Shown here in pieces: positions 1 to 8,339 of a stretch of 47,220 bases of DNA (position 1 is its first letter; each line of letters opens with the position of its first letter). Source of the DNA: JAPLDP01 sp964628285 (lineage in GTDB: Bacteria > Bacteroidota > Bacteroidia > Bacteroidales > JAGONC01); NCBI GenBank assembly GCA_964628285.1, contig CAZVNP010000023.1, forward strand, positions 1 to 47,220, written 5' to 3'. Made by a program: the position numbers and the translations under genes. The notes beneath the pieces are model-generated. The model was not told the origin of the DNA. It made no database searches and saw only the letters and a list, made by a program, of their open reading frames with translations.

Positions 1-362
1 GGCCTCCGCTCAATGCCGAGGCTTTGCATGTGAACACGTCATACCTGACAGCCGTTGCCAATGATTACACCTATGATGAGGTCTTCTCGCGTTTAGTTAA
101 AGCAAAAGGCCGGAAAGGAGATGTACTGATCGCCATTTCCACGTCAGGTAATTCGAAGAATGTGCTGAATGCATTAAAGGTTGCCCGTGAGATGGGCATT
201 ATAACGGTCGGGCTGACCGGTCGGACCGGAGGGATGATGAAGGATCTCTGCACGCACATCCTGCATGTACCTTCTGATGATACACCGCGGGTACAAGAAG
301 GTCATATCATGCTGGGACATATCATCTGCGAGCTCGTTGAATCGAAAATGTTCCCGGGATGA
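1..362 (+). CDS. gmhA: Sedoheptulose-7-phosphate isomerase (GmhA), 5' truncated by window edge
   Basis: The C-terminal 119 residues of a SIS-fold isomerase are visible; the reading frame is open from base 3, so the true start lies outside the window. GmhA converts sedoheptulose 7-phosphate to D-glycero-D-manno-heptose 7-phosphate, the first step of LPS heptose synthesis in the cytoplasm. Seen: the phosphate-binding stretch ISTSGNSKNVLNAL and, near the C-terminus, QEGHIMLGH, whose His matches the catalytic His of E. coli GmhA. The N-terminal catalytic Glu region is not in view. The stop overlaps the next start as ATGA, which implies translational coupling to hddC. The SIS relative DiaA is possible but the heptose neighbours make GmhA much more likely. 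Confidence 0.9.
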   Translation, partial: PPLNAEALHVNTSYLTAVANDYTYDEVFSRLVKAKGRKGDVLIAISTSGNSKNVLNALKVAREMGIITVGLTGRTGGMMKDLCTHILHVPSDDTPRVQEGHIMLGHIICELVESKMFPG

Positions 363-1066
363 TCGGTGAAGCTGTCATTCTGGCCGGAGGTCGTGGTGAA
401 CGCATGCAGGGAGTACTGCCCGGTATTCCGAAGCCGATGGCACCTGTACGGGGTAAACCTTTCCTGGAATATCTCCTGTCATTTTTGCGACGAAACGGAA
501 TCCATAAAGTCATCTTATCGGTAGGATACCATCATAATCAGATACGAGCTTACTTTGGAACGCGAACCTGTGATCTGGATATCGTCTATGCACGGGAGAA
601 AGAGCCCCTGGGCACGGGAGGCGGCCTTATGAATGCTATGAGATATGTCACAGGCCGTCAGACATTTGTTTTAAATGGTGATTCTTATTTCGATATTGAT
701 TTGGGAAAATTTTATGAATTTGCATCCCTGAAAGGGGCTGAGGTTTGTATTGCCCTGGCTTATGTCAGCAGCAGTGGGCGTTATGGAACGGTGGAAATGG
801 ATGCGAACCAACGCATTACCGGTTTCCGGGAGAAAAACAAAAGTGCAGCTCCCGGGTACATCAATGCAGGTATTTATATTATGGACCGGTCATTTGCCGG
901 CCATACCGCTGAGAGGAAGAGTTTCTCGCTTGAAAAGGAATATTTTGAACAACATTTCAGGGATACGTTGATGTTTGGTTTTCAGGCTGACGCCTATTTT
1001 ATCGATATCGGTGTCCCCGAAGATTACCGGAAAGCACAGGATGAATTTGAACGATTTGAATATTGA
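359..1066 (+). CDS. hddC: D-glycero-D-manno-heptose 1-phosphate nucleotidyltransferase (HddC-like)
   Basis: A 235-residue sugar-1-phosphate nucleotidyltransferase. The N-terminal signature LAGGRGERM followed by PKPMAPVRGKP binds nucleotide and sugar phosphate, and NGDSYFDID supplies the metal-binding Asp. Its length fits HddC, which transfers a nucleotide (GDP in the characterised pathway) to heptose 1-phosphate; the stand-alone enzyme differs from the bifunctional HldE of ADP-heptose synthesis. The assignment to heptose rests mainly on the position between gmhA and gmhB. The start overlaps the gmhA stop by 4 bases and the 3' end overlaps gmhB by 26 bases. The heptose kinase HddA is not in the window and may lie upstream. 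A generic mannose-1-phosphate or glucose-1-phosphate nucleotidyltransferase is the alternative. Confidence 0.82.
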   Translation: MIGEAVILAGGRGERMQGVLPGIPKPMAPVRGKPFLEYLLSFLRRNGIHKVILSVGYHHNQIRAYFGTRTCDLDIVYAREKEPLGTGGGLMNAMRYVTGRQTFVLNGDSYFDIDLGKFYEFASLKGAEVCIALAYVSSSGRYGTVEMDANQRITGFREKNKSAAPGYINAGIYIMDRSFAGHTAERKSFSLEKEYFEQHFRDTLMFGFQADAYFIDIGVPEDYRKAQDEFERFEY

Positions 1067-1604
1067 CCGGTCCTGGACTTTATTCCTCGACAGGGACGGT
1101 GTGATCAACCGGCGTATCCTTAATGGGTATGTGATGACACCTGATGACTTTGAGTTTCTGCCGGGAGTGCTGGAGGCCCTGAAGAAGTTAAGAGACCTCT
1201 TTGGCAGGATCATCGTCGTTTCGAACCAGCAGGGCGTAGGCCGTGGCGTGATGACGACGGCAGCTCTTGATGCCATTCATGCCAAGATGATGGAGGAAGT
1301 GGTGAAACATGGGGGCAGGATTGACAAAGTCTATCATTCGCCTTACCGTGAGGAGGAACAAAGCATATACCGGAAGCCGGCTGTAGGTATGGGACTGAAA
1401 GCCCGCAAGGAGTATCCCGGCATCGTTTTCAAACGATCGCTCATGGCCGGCGACAGTGTGATGGATATGCTGTTTGGCAGGCGCCTGGGCATGGTCACTG
1501 TTCTCATCGCACCTGATGACCGGGTGGCTCGCAAGTATCCCCTTCTGGTCGATTTTTGCATACCCGATTTGCTGGCACTGGCACAAGCCGTGTCAGGAAA
1601 ATGA
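1041..1604 (+). CDS. gmhB: D-glycero-D-manno-heptose 1,7-bisphosphate 7-phosphatase (GmhB)
   Basis: A 187-residue HAD-family phosphatase, close to the usual GmhB length. Motif I is LFLDRDGVIN, with the nucleophile Asp and the acid/base Asp two residues later. Motif II is VVSNQQGVGRG, then a conserved Lys in YRKPAVGM and motif IV MAGDSVMDM. The start is placed at ATG 1041; an upstream extension to 975 exists but would add 22 residues unlike the family. This start lies inside hddC (26-base overlap), consistent with tight operon coupling. The enzyme removes the C7 phosphate before nucleotide activation. The zinc-finger Cys cluster of E. coli GmhB is not seen; instead there is HSPYREEEQSIYRKP, so this looks like a zinc-free subclass. 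The related HisB-N phosphatase is less likely in this context. Confidence 0.87.
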   Translation: MNLNDLNIDRSWTLFLDRDGVINRRILNGYVMTPDDFEFLPGVLEALKKLRDLFGRIIVVSNQQGVGRGVMTTAALDAIHAKMMEEVVKHGGRIDKVYHSPYREEEQSIYRKPAVGMGLKARKEYPGIVFKRSLMAGDSVMDMLFGRRLGMVTVLIAPDDRVARKYPLLVDFCIPDLLALAQAVSGK

Positions 1605-1623
1605 AAAATTTAAAAACGTTCAG

Positions 1624-3090
1624 GTGTCACCATCTTTTATATTGAGTCTTTTCCTCGGGTATTTTGTCCTGCTTTATCTCATCACACGCATTGTCGCCAA
1701 ACGAGCGGATAATTTCACTTTTTTTCTGGGGAATAAGGTTTCGCCGTGGTATGTGGTCGCTTATGGCATGATCGGCGCCTCCATCTCAGGGGTGACCTTC
1801 ATTTCCATCCCCGGTGACGTGGGCGCATCCAGTTTTTCTTACCTGGTGATTGTTTTCGGGTATTTTCTCGGTTATGTCGTCATCATTCATGTGCTGTTGC
1901 CATTGTATTACAGGTTGAATCTGACCTCCATATATACCTACCTTCAGCAACGTTTTGGATTCTGGTCCCATAAAACGGGTTCGTTTTTTTTTATTATATC
2001 ACGTCTCATCGGTGCTTCTTTCAGGATGTATCTCGTGGTGAACGTGTTGCACATTTTTGTCTTCAGAGCCTGGGGTATACCTTTTGCCTTTACAACCTTC
2101 ATTTCCATCGTGCTGATCCTGCTCTATACCATGAGGGGAGGAGTGAAAGCCATCGTGTGGACCGACACCCTTCAAACGACGTTCATGCTGCTGGCGTTGG
2201 TCATTTCGGTCCTGATCATCGGAAAGGACATGAATCTGGCTACCGGCGGGCTGATATCGGAAGTCTTCCACAGCCATTATTCCAAAATGATCTTCACCGA
2301 TCTGAATGATAAGCGTTTTTTCCTGAAGCAATTTTTCAGTGGGGTGTTCATAGCCATTGTGATGACGGGGCTTGACCAGGAGATGATGCAGAAAAACCTG
2401 AGCTGCCGAAACCTGCGTGATGCACAGAAGAACATGTACTGGCTGAGCTCGGCTTTAATACCTGTAAATATTCTTTTTCTTACCTTGGGAGCCATTCTTT
2501 ATCTGTATGCCCATCAGAAAGGTATTACTGTTCCGGCAACCACCGATGACCTTTTTCCGGTCGTTGCCCTGAACTATCTGGGACCGGCAGCGGGCATCAT
2601 TTTCCTGATAGGCATCATCTCGGCGGCTTACCCGAGTGCGGATGGCGCATTGACAGCCCTGACCACCTGTTTCAGCGTTGATTTTCTGCGGTTCAACGAC
2701 CGGCATGATTTGACCGAGCAGCAAAAGATCAGAATACGCTATATGGTCAATCTGGGCTTCGGCGCCCTTGTTTTTCTGATCATCGTGGTTTTCAGGATGA
2801 TCAATGATGCATCGGTCATCTCAAAACTGTTTACCATGGCGGGGTATACCTATGGTCCACTGCTGGGACTGTTTGCTTTCGGTTTGTTCACGCGTCTGAC
2901 GGTCAGGGATAAATGGGTGCCGGTCATTGCCGTCCTGTCGCCGGCGATCAGCTATATCCTGAGCATCCATTCGGTCGGGTGGTTCAATGGCTATCACTTT
3001 GGATTCGAGCTACTTATCGTGAATGGGATATTAACCTTTACCGGTTTATTAATTGTTAATAAAGGTCTGGCGGCAAATTCACCGAAATAA
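1624..3090 (+). CDS. Sodium:solute symporter (SSS family)
   Basis: An integral membrane protein of about 488 residues with around 13 hydrophobic helices, typical of the SSSF/SLC5 family. N-terminal hallmarks are the first helix ending in ITRIVAKRADNF, then YGMIGASISGVTFISIPG (the helix 2 region), then a periplasmic segment, then DQEMMQKNLSCRN, a family-conserved loop. The start is inferred: the open frame runs back to 1474 through gmhB, but a GTG at 1624 gives the expected N-terminus. The substrate cannot be told from sequence; sugars, sialic acid, amino acids and carboxylates are all carried by this family. It follows gmhB by 19 bases and is probably cotranscribed, though a role in heptose metabolism is not implied. 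Confidence 0.85.
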   Translation: MSPSFILSLFLGYFVLLYLITRIVAKRADNFTFFLGNKVSPWYVVAYGMIGASISGVTFISIPGDVGASSFSYLVIVFGYFLGYVVIIHVLLPLYYRLNLTSIYTYLQQRFGFWSHKTGSFFFIISRLIGASFRMYLVVNVLHIFVFRAWGIPFAFTTFISIVLILLYTMRGGVKAIVWTDTLQTTFMLLALVISVLIIGKDMNLATGGLISEVFHSHYSKMIFTDLNDKRFFLKQFFSGVFIAIVMTGLDQEMMQKNLSCRNLRDAQKNMYWLSSALIPVNILFLTLGAILYLYAHQKGITVPATTDDLFPVVALNYLGPAAGIIFLIGIISAAYPSADGALTALTTCFSVDFLRFNDRHDLTEQQKIRIRYMVNLGFGALVFLIIVVFRMINDASVISKLFTMAGYTYGPLLGLFAFGLFTRLTVRDKWVPVIAVLSPAISYILSIHSVGWFNGYHFGFELLIVNGILTFTGLLIVNKGLAANSPK

Positions 3091-3102
3091 AAATCGAGCC
3101 TT

Positions 3103-3110
3103 TATCTTTG
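3103..3110 (+). promoter_or_regulatory. Bacteroidota -7 promoter box (TATCTTTG) for glnN
   Basis: TATCTTTG matches the Bacteroidota consensus TAnnTTTG, 13 bases after the symporter stop and about 50 bases before the glnN ATG. No clear -33 TTTG/TTG is seen at the expected 19-base spacing. Confidence 0.6.
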
Positions 3111-3161
3111 TAAGACAATTACCTTTGCAGCCTCTTTTATACCGGTTAAAAACAGTTTCAA

Positions 3162-5351
3162 ATGGAAAACTTAAGGTTTAAAGCGCTTGAGATCATGCTT
3201 TCAAGACGCCGGCATCCATCGGATCAACCTTCGGTGAGAATTTCCGATTTTTATGGCAGCAACACATTCTGTGATGCGTCAATGAAGGAATACCTGTCGC
3301 AGGAGGCTTACCAGGCTGTTCAGGATGCCATAATGACGGGTCAGCGCATCGAGCGTCGTATAGCGGATCAGATAGCGGCGTCGCTGAAGGCATGGGCTAT
3401 GAGTCATGGCGCCACGCATTACACCCATTGGTTTCATCCCCTGACGGGGGCTACGGCGGAGAAGCATGATGCATTTATTTTGTCGTTGAACAACGGCAAG
3501 GCGGTAGAGAATTTCCAGGGCAGCCAGCTGGTACAGCAAGAGCCTGACGCGTCGAGTTTTCCCAGCGGCGGTATCAGAAATACTTTTGAGGCACGGGGCT
3601 ATACGGCATGGGACCCCTCCTCAACGGTTTTCATTCTGGATAAGACCTTGTGTATACCCACCATATTTGTATCATATACCGGCGAAGCACTGGATTACAA
3701 GACACCTTTGCTGAAGGCTTTGTCGAACATTGACGAGGCGGCGGTGGCCATATGCCGTTATTTTGACAGGAGCGTATCCAAAGTAATCGCCACCCTGGGA
3801 TGGGAACAGGAATATTTCCTCGTTGATTCGGCCCTGTACAATGCCCGCCCTGACCTTATCCTGACCGGCAGAACGTTATTCGGGCATGCTGCCGCCAAGG
3901 ATCAACAGCTTGCCGATCATTATTTCGGCACCATCCCCGAGCGTATCATGGACTTCATACAGGATTTTGAGATAGAAGCCTATAAGCTGGGCATACCGGT
4001 GAAAACAAGGCACAACGAGGTGGCGCCGGGGCAATATGAGTGTGCCCCTGTCTTCGAGGAAGCCAATGTGGCTAGCGATCACAATCAATTGCTCATGCCG
4101 CTGATGGAGAGGGTGGCCAAACGTCATGACCTGACGGTGCTGTTGCACGAAAAGCCCTTTGCACGAATCAACGGATCCGGAAAACACAATAACTGGTCGC
4201 TGATGACCAACACGGGTGAGAACCTGTTAACACCCGGTAAAACACTGTCGACGAACCTCCGTTTCCTGACCTTTCTTGTCAATACCGTCAAGGCCGTAGC
4301 CACTCACGCCGATCTTCTGAGGGCCAGCATTGCATCGGCCGCGAATGACCTGCGCTTAGGCGCACATGAAGCACCTCCCGCCATCATGTCGGTATTCCTG
4401 GGTTCACAACTTACTAAAACATTTGATGAGATAGAGAAAAAAGTCAAGAAGTTGTCGTTCCGCAATAATGGTAACCATGAGCTGTTATTGGATATACCCA
4501 AGATTCCGGAGATCTTATTCGATAACACCGACAGGAACAGGACCTCACCTTTTGCTTTTACCGGCGACAAGTTTGAGTTCCGTGCGGTGGGATCGTCGGC
4601 GAGCTGTGCCGAGCCCATGATCGTTCTCAATATGATCGTCGCCGACCAGCTCAGGAAATTTAAATCGGAGGTGGACCGGCTCATCGAAGCGAAAGTACGG
4701 AAGAATGATGCGATCCTTACCATTCTTAAGAATTATATTACCGAATCGAAACACGTGAGGTTTGAAGGTAACAGTTACAGTGAGGAATGGCTCGGGGAGG
4801 CGCAGAAACGGGGATTGTCAAACATCAGGTCGACACCCCAGGCGCTCAAAGCCCTGATCGATACCCCGTCACTGGAGCTCTTCAAACGGAATAAGATACT
4901 CAGCGAGCGTGAGATAAGGGCCAGATACGAGATCAAGCTTGAAAATTATATCAAGAAGATTCAGATCGAATCACGTGTTATCGGTGACCTGGCCAGGAAC
5001 CACATCGTCCCTGTGGCCATCCGTTATCAGAAGATGCTGATCGACAATGTGAAAGGTCTTAAAGAAGTGTTGGATGAGGAATCTTTTGGCCATCTGGCCA
5101 GGTATCAGATCAGGCTGATAGGTGAAATCTCGCGTCATGTGGATGAGATACAGACAAACATCGATCTGATGTTGGAGGAACGTAAGAAAGCCAACGCCCT
5201 TACAGATCCCGAACAGCAAGCCAAAGCTTACAACGAAAACGTGCTGCCTTATTTCGATGTCATCAGGCAGCATGTCGACAAGCTGGAACTGAAGGTCGAT
5301 GATGAGTTGTGGCCTTTACCCAAATACCGGGAGCTTCTTTTTAATAAGTAA
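3162..5351 (+). CDS. glnN: Glutamine synthetase type III (GlnN)
   Basis: A 729-residue protein, the normal size for GSIII, the large glutamine synthetase common in Bacteroidota and cyanobacteria. It makes glutamine from glutamate, ammonia and ATP in the cytoplasm. Seen: the GSIII N-terminal block with THYTHWFHPLTG near residue 90, the metal-binding strand GWEQEYFLVD with Glu215 and Glu217, the segment RHNEVAPGQYE, and the ATP-site motif NGSGKHNNWS at 337-346. The C-terminal third is a helical extension typical of type III. It has its own promoter just after the symporter stop and converges on the outer-membrane barrel gene 12 bases away. Regulation is likely by nitrogen status, but no PII gene or binding site is visible here. 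Confidence 0.97.
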   Translation: MENLRFKALEIMLSRRRHPSDQPSVRISDFYGSNTFCDASMKEYLSQEAYQAVQDAIMTGQRIERRIADQIAASLKAWAMSHGATHYTHWFHPLTGATAEKHDAFILSLNNGKAVENFQGSQLVQQEPDASSFPSGGIRNTFEARGYTAWDPSSTVFILDKTLCIPTIFVSYTGEALDYKTPLLKALSNIDEAAVAICRYFDRSVSKVIATLGWEQEYFLVDSALYNARPDLILTGRTLFGHAAAKDQQLADHYFGTIPERIMDFIQDFEIEAYKLGIPVKTRHNEVAPGQYECAPVFEEANVASDHNQLLMPLMERVAKRHDLTVLLHEKPFARINGSGKHNNWSLMTNTGENLLTPGKTLSTNLRFLTFLVNTVKAVATHADLLRASIASAANDLRLGAHEAPPAIMSVFLGSQLTKTFDEIEKKVKKLSFRNNGNHELLLDIPKIPEILFDNTDRNRTSPFAFTGDKFEFRAVGSSASCAEPMIVLNMIVADQLRKFKSEVDRLIEAKVRKNDAILTILKNYITESKHVRFEGNSYSEEWLGEAQKRGLSNIRSTPQALKALIDTPSLELFKRNKILSEREIRARYEIKLENYIKKIQIESRVIGDLARNHIVPVAIRYQKMLIDNVKGLKEVLDEESFGHLARYQIRLIGEISRHVDEIQTNIDLMLEERKKANALTDPEQQAKAYNENVLPYFDVIRQHVDKLELKVDDELWPLPKYRELLFNK

Positions 5352-5363
5352 CCGCCGGGGTGT

Positions 5364-6641
5364 TTATTTTTCGCTGTTGAAGAAGGTGGGTTTGAGTGTT
5401 ACCATGACAAAGGCCCAGTTACTCCATTGGTCTTTATCGCCTCCCTTGATATACTCCATCGATGTTGTCCCCAGCATAAATGAATAGCCGAACAGCAGGG
5501 CAACTGATTTGGAAAAGGTAATATTACAATTTAGGTCGAGTTCTGAACCCAGGTATTTATCGATGGCTTTTTGGTTGACCACATAATTGTTCTGCAGGGC
5601 AAAATAATTATAGTCGGCTTCCAGGGTAAATTTATCATCCAGTAACCAGGTACTCCTCAGGAAAAGGTTAACAAGGCCGCCTCCCTTTGTATCGCGGTAC
5701 ATGTCGGTGAAATAGTCCATATGTCCCATAAAACGGTGTCCTGTGCCGTACAAAACACTGAATGTTCTGAATTTGGTGTCATTAGTATCAAGGCCATTGT
5801 CACCTGAAACGTATTCCATACCCCCGGCAAGAAGAACTTTCTCTTTGATGTTCCATGTCAATTCAGGATTGAGGTAGTAGGCCAGGATGTTCCGGCCTTC
5901 CTGTGTTTTTCCTGTCTGGTAATACCCTCTGAAGGTTAATTCTATATCTTTTTTACAGAATGTTAAAGATCCACCTATTGTACCACGGACGTACAGCGTC
6001 TTGGCCTCTCCCTTTTTCTGGAATCCGTCGGCGAGACCCAGCAATCCGAGCCGGAACATCCGGAAGCTCTTGGCGAGCCAGATGAAATTCATTGTTTTAT
6101 AGTTGCCTTTAATGGATGCCTGGCTGTTGTCATAGTTGGTGCCGAACGTATTCTCCTGAAGCTGGTTCCAGGCGGCGCCCACATCTAACCTCCATCCGTT
6201 AAGGGTGGCTTTCATCACAGCGGCATCATGCACTCTCCCCGACTGGTTCCAGTTGTTGTTCGACATCACACGTTCATTGTCATAGATGAGCTCCTGCCGT
6301 CCCAAACGCAATGTCAGGCTGTCGTGAAGCTTCACTTCGATCCATGTCTCATATAATCCGACAGTAGGGGCGGTTGATTTCAGCTGCTGGTCTCCCCACA
6401 CCCTGACGTCCTGCAGGGTCACCCGGCCCACGATTCCCTTGCCGGTGTAATTGAATGAAAGACGTGTGCGCTGGCTGATGAAAAGAGCCGGATCGGAGGT
6501 GTCGGCAGGTAATTGTGAATAGCCATAGCGGTATTCCAACCGCGGACGAAATTGCCCTTGTACGACAAACTGAGCATGTGATTGTGAAACAATTAACAAA
6601 AGTAACGGCAACACTGCAAATGATGTAAATGTTGATTTCAT
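5364..6641 (-). CDS. Outer-membrane beta-barrel porin, alginate-export-like family, linked to Pst operon
   Basis: A 425-residue protein with an N-terminal signal peptide (hydrophobic core, ending SHAQ) followed by many alternating amphipathic strands. Seen: RPRLEYRYGY, SQRTRLSFNY and LRLGRQELIYDNERVMSNNNWNQ, which match the alginate_exp-type barrel pattern. The C-terminus ends in a short barrel strand. It probably forms an outer-membrane channel. It is the last gene on the pst strand, 72 bases after pstB, with no TAnnTTTG box in that gap, so readthrough from pst is likely. The context suggests uptake of the Pst substrate rather than alginate export, but that is inference. Confidence 0.75.
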   Translation of the reverse strand: MKSTFTSFAVLPLLLLIVSQSHAQFVVQGQFRPRLEYRYGYSQLPADTSDPALFISQRTRLSFNYTGKGIVGRVTLQDVRVWGDQQLKSTAPTVGLYETWIEVKLHDSLTLRLGRQELIYDNERVMSNNNWNQSGRVHDAAVMKATLNGWRLDVGAAWNQLQENTFGTNYDNSQASIKGNYKTMNFIWLAKSFRMFRLGLLGLADGFQKKGEAKTLYVRGTIGGSLTFCKKDIELTFRGYYQTGKTQEGRNILAYYLNPELTWNIKEKVLLAGGMEYVSGDNGLDTNDTKFRTFSVLYGTGHRFMGHMDYFTDMYRDTKGGGLVNLFLRSTWLLDDKFTLEADYNYFALQNNYVVNQKAIDKYLGSELDLNCNITFSKSVALLFGYSFMLGTTSMEYIKGGDKDQWSNWAFVMVTLKPTFFNSEK

Positions 6642-6713
6642 GGCATTAAAAGTTGGTTGATTGATTGATTAATTACTTTACGGCGAGATATATAATGATC
6701 AGGATAGTCATGA

Positions 6714-7475
6714 TCAGGCAAATAAACCTTTGAAATAGGCTTTGGTTTTTTCCATTCTGGGATGGTTGAATATCTCATCGGCCGGACCTTGTTCGATGAT
6801 CTCACCGAGATACATGAAGATGACATGGTCGGCCATGCGTTTAGCCTGACGCAGGATATGAGTAACAAGGACAATGGTGAAGCTTTCCTTCAGCTCCATA
6901 AACTTGGTTTCGATAGCCTGACTCGACAGAGGGTCAAGGGCGGAGGTGGGTTCATCAGCAAGGATGATCTCAGGGTCGACAGCCAGGCCTCTGGCCAGGC
7001 AGAGCCGCTGTTGCTGCCCGATGGACAGGACTGAGGCAGGATCTTTCAGACGGTCTTTCACCTCGTCCCACAGACTCGCCTGCTCAAGGTAATGTTCCAC
7101 CCTCTGGTTCAGGTATTTTTTGTTTTTTCTTCCACCGATCCTCAGTCCATAGGCAATATTCTTATAGATGTTCATGGGTAACGGATAGGGCCGTTGTGAC
7201 AGCAGCCCCATTTTTTGACGTATTCTGGTAATATCCAGATTGGGATTCAAGATATCTTCATTATCAATGATGATCCTGCCCGACACCTTCATTTCGGGAT
7301 AGATATCAGTCAGACGGTTTAGTGATTTCAGCAGTGTCGTTTTACCACACCCTGAGGGTCCCAGGATGACTGTGATCTTATTCTTGGGGATACGTGCATT
7401 AATGTCCTTCAGTATATGCTGTTTACCAATATAAAGGTTAAGATTTTCAATCCGTATTTTGATATCTTCACCCAT
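6714..7475 (-). CDS. pstB: Phosphate-type ABC transporter ATP-binding protein PstB
   Basis: A 253-residue ABC ATPase. Walker A is GPSGCGKTT at residues 39-47, followed by LNRLTDIYPEMKVSG, typical of PstB. The signature loop reads SIGQQQRLCLARGLA, and Walker B is IILADEPTSALDP. The signature has Ile where PstB normally has Gly (LSIGQ against LSGGQ). The start is ATG at 7475, one base after the pstA stop; a longer frame to 7574 runs into pstA and is unlikely. It energises transport through PstA/PstC at the inner membrane. The ABC family is certain; the anion carried is discussed under the binding protein. Confidence 0.92.
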   Translation of the reverse strand: MGEDIKIRIENLNLYIGKQHILKDINARIPKNKITVILGPSGCGKTTLLKSLNRLTDIYPEMKVSGRIIIDNEDILNPNLDITRIRQKMGLLSQRPYPLPMNIYKNIAYGLRIGGRKNKKYLNQRVEHYLEQASLWDEVKDRLKDPASVLSIGQQQRLCLARGLAVDPEIILADEPTSALDPLSSQAIETKFMELKESFTIVLVTHILRQAKRMADHVIFMYLGEIIEQGPADEIFNHPRMEKTKAYFKGLFA

Positions 7476-7476
7476 G

Positions 7477-8331
7477 TCAGAAATTGATTTGGTTCTTCTG
7501 GTATTTTCTGGTGAACAATCGCGAAAGGATACTGATGATAAGTATGATAACGACCAATATAACGGCGGAGGCATATGCTCTGTTTTGCACTTCCGGAATG
7601 GGTGATGACAACTGGAAGAATATAGACAGCGGGAGTGTGGCTGTGGGTTGCATCAGTGAGGTCGGGATATAGTCGGTATACCCTGTGGTGAAGAGAATGG
7701 ATGCCGCGTCGCCTATGGCACGGCCGAATGACAATAAAATGGCTGTGATAATGCCGGGCAGGCTCTGACGGAAGAAGACCCTGTAAGCCGTCTCGGAACG
7801 TGTGGAGCCTAATGATAACGAGGATTCAAGAAGACCTTTCGGAATGGTTTTAATGACCTCATCAACAGCCCGTACCATGATGGGCAGGATGAACAGGGTG
7901 ACTGTGATGATACCTGCCAGCAACGACGTTCTCATGCCCAGATAGATCATCAGGGTGAACCCAAAGGCGCCATAAACGATGGATGGGACACCCCATAACA
8001 GATCAAGCAGAAAACGTATGATGTTGACGAATCTGCTGTGTTTGACTAAGTGTATGTTCATGAAGAGAGCCAGTGGCAATCCCAGTATAAAAGCCAGAAA
8101 GGTGGATCCTACCGAAAGGTAGAGTGAGCCTATGATGGCGTTCAAAACGCCGCCTTCTTTGCCGAAATAGAATCCCCCTTTGGGTGTTTGGGAGATCATC
8201 GACCACGACAATGAAGGAAGCCCTTTATAAAGGATGCTGAAGATGATCAGTAACAGTGCAAAGGCAATAATCAGCGATGAGATGAACATGATCACCCTGA
8301 AGAAACCTTCTTCTGTCTTCTTGAGATTCAT
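7477..8331 (-). CDS. pstA: Phosphate-type ABC transporter permease PstA
   Basis: A 284-residue inner-membrane permease with six predicted helices. A cytoplasmic EAA-type loop reads ESSLSLGSTRSETAYRV followed by LPGIITA, the coupling segment that docks on PstB. GGVLNAIIGSLYLS before helix 2 and DLLWGVPSIVYG in the middle are typical of PstA. It lies 8 bases after pstC and one base before pstB, so the four pst genes form one transcript. It pairs with PstC to form the translocation channel. Confidence 0.93.
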   Translation of the reverse strand: MNLKKTEEGFFRVIMFISSLIIAFALLLIIFSILYKGLPSLSWSMISQTPKGGFYFGKEGGVLNAIIGSLYLSVGSTFLAFILGLPLALFMNIHLVKHSRFVNIIRFLLDLLWGVPSIVYGAFGFTLMIYLGMRTSLLAGIITVTLFILPIMVRAVDEVIKTIPKGLLESSLSLGSTRSETAYRVFFRQSLPGIITAILLSFGRAIGDAASILFTTGYTDYIPTSLMQPTATLPLSIFFQLSSPIPEVQNRAYASAVILVVIILIISILSRLFTRKYQKNQINF

Positions 8332-8339
8332 TTTCGTTT

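Noticed and set aside
890..1586. Overlapping minus-strand frames across hddC and gmhB
   Set aside because: They are shadows of well-supported heptose genes on the plus strand.
1474..1623. N-terminal extension of the symporter
   Set aside because: It lies inside gmhB and encodes a Trp-rich stretch unlike the family; the GTG at 1624 gives the expected start.
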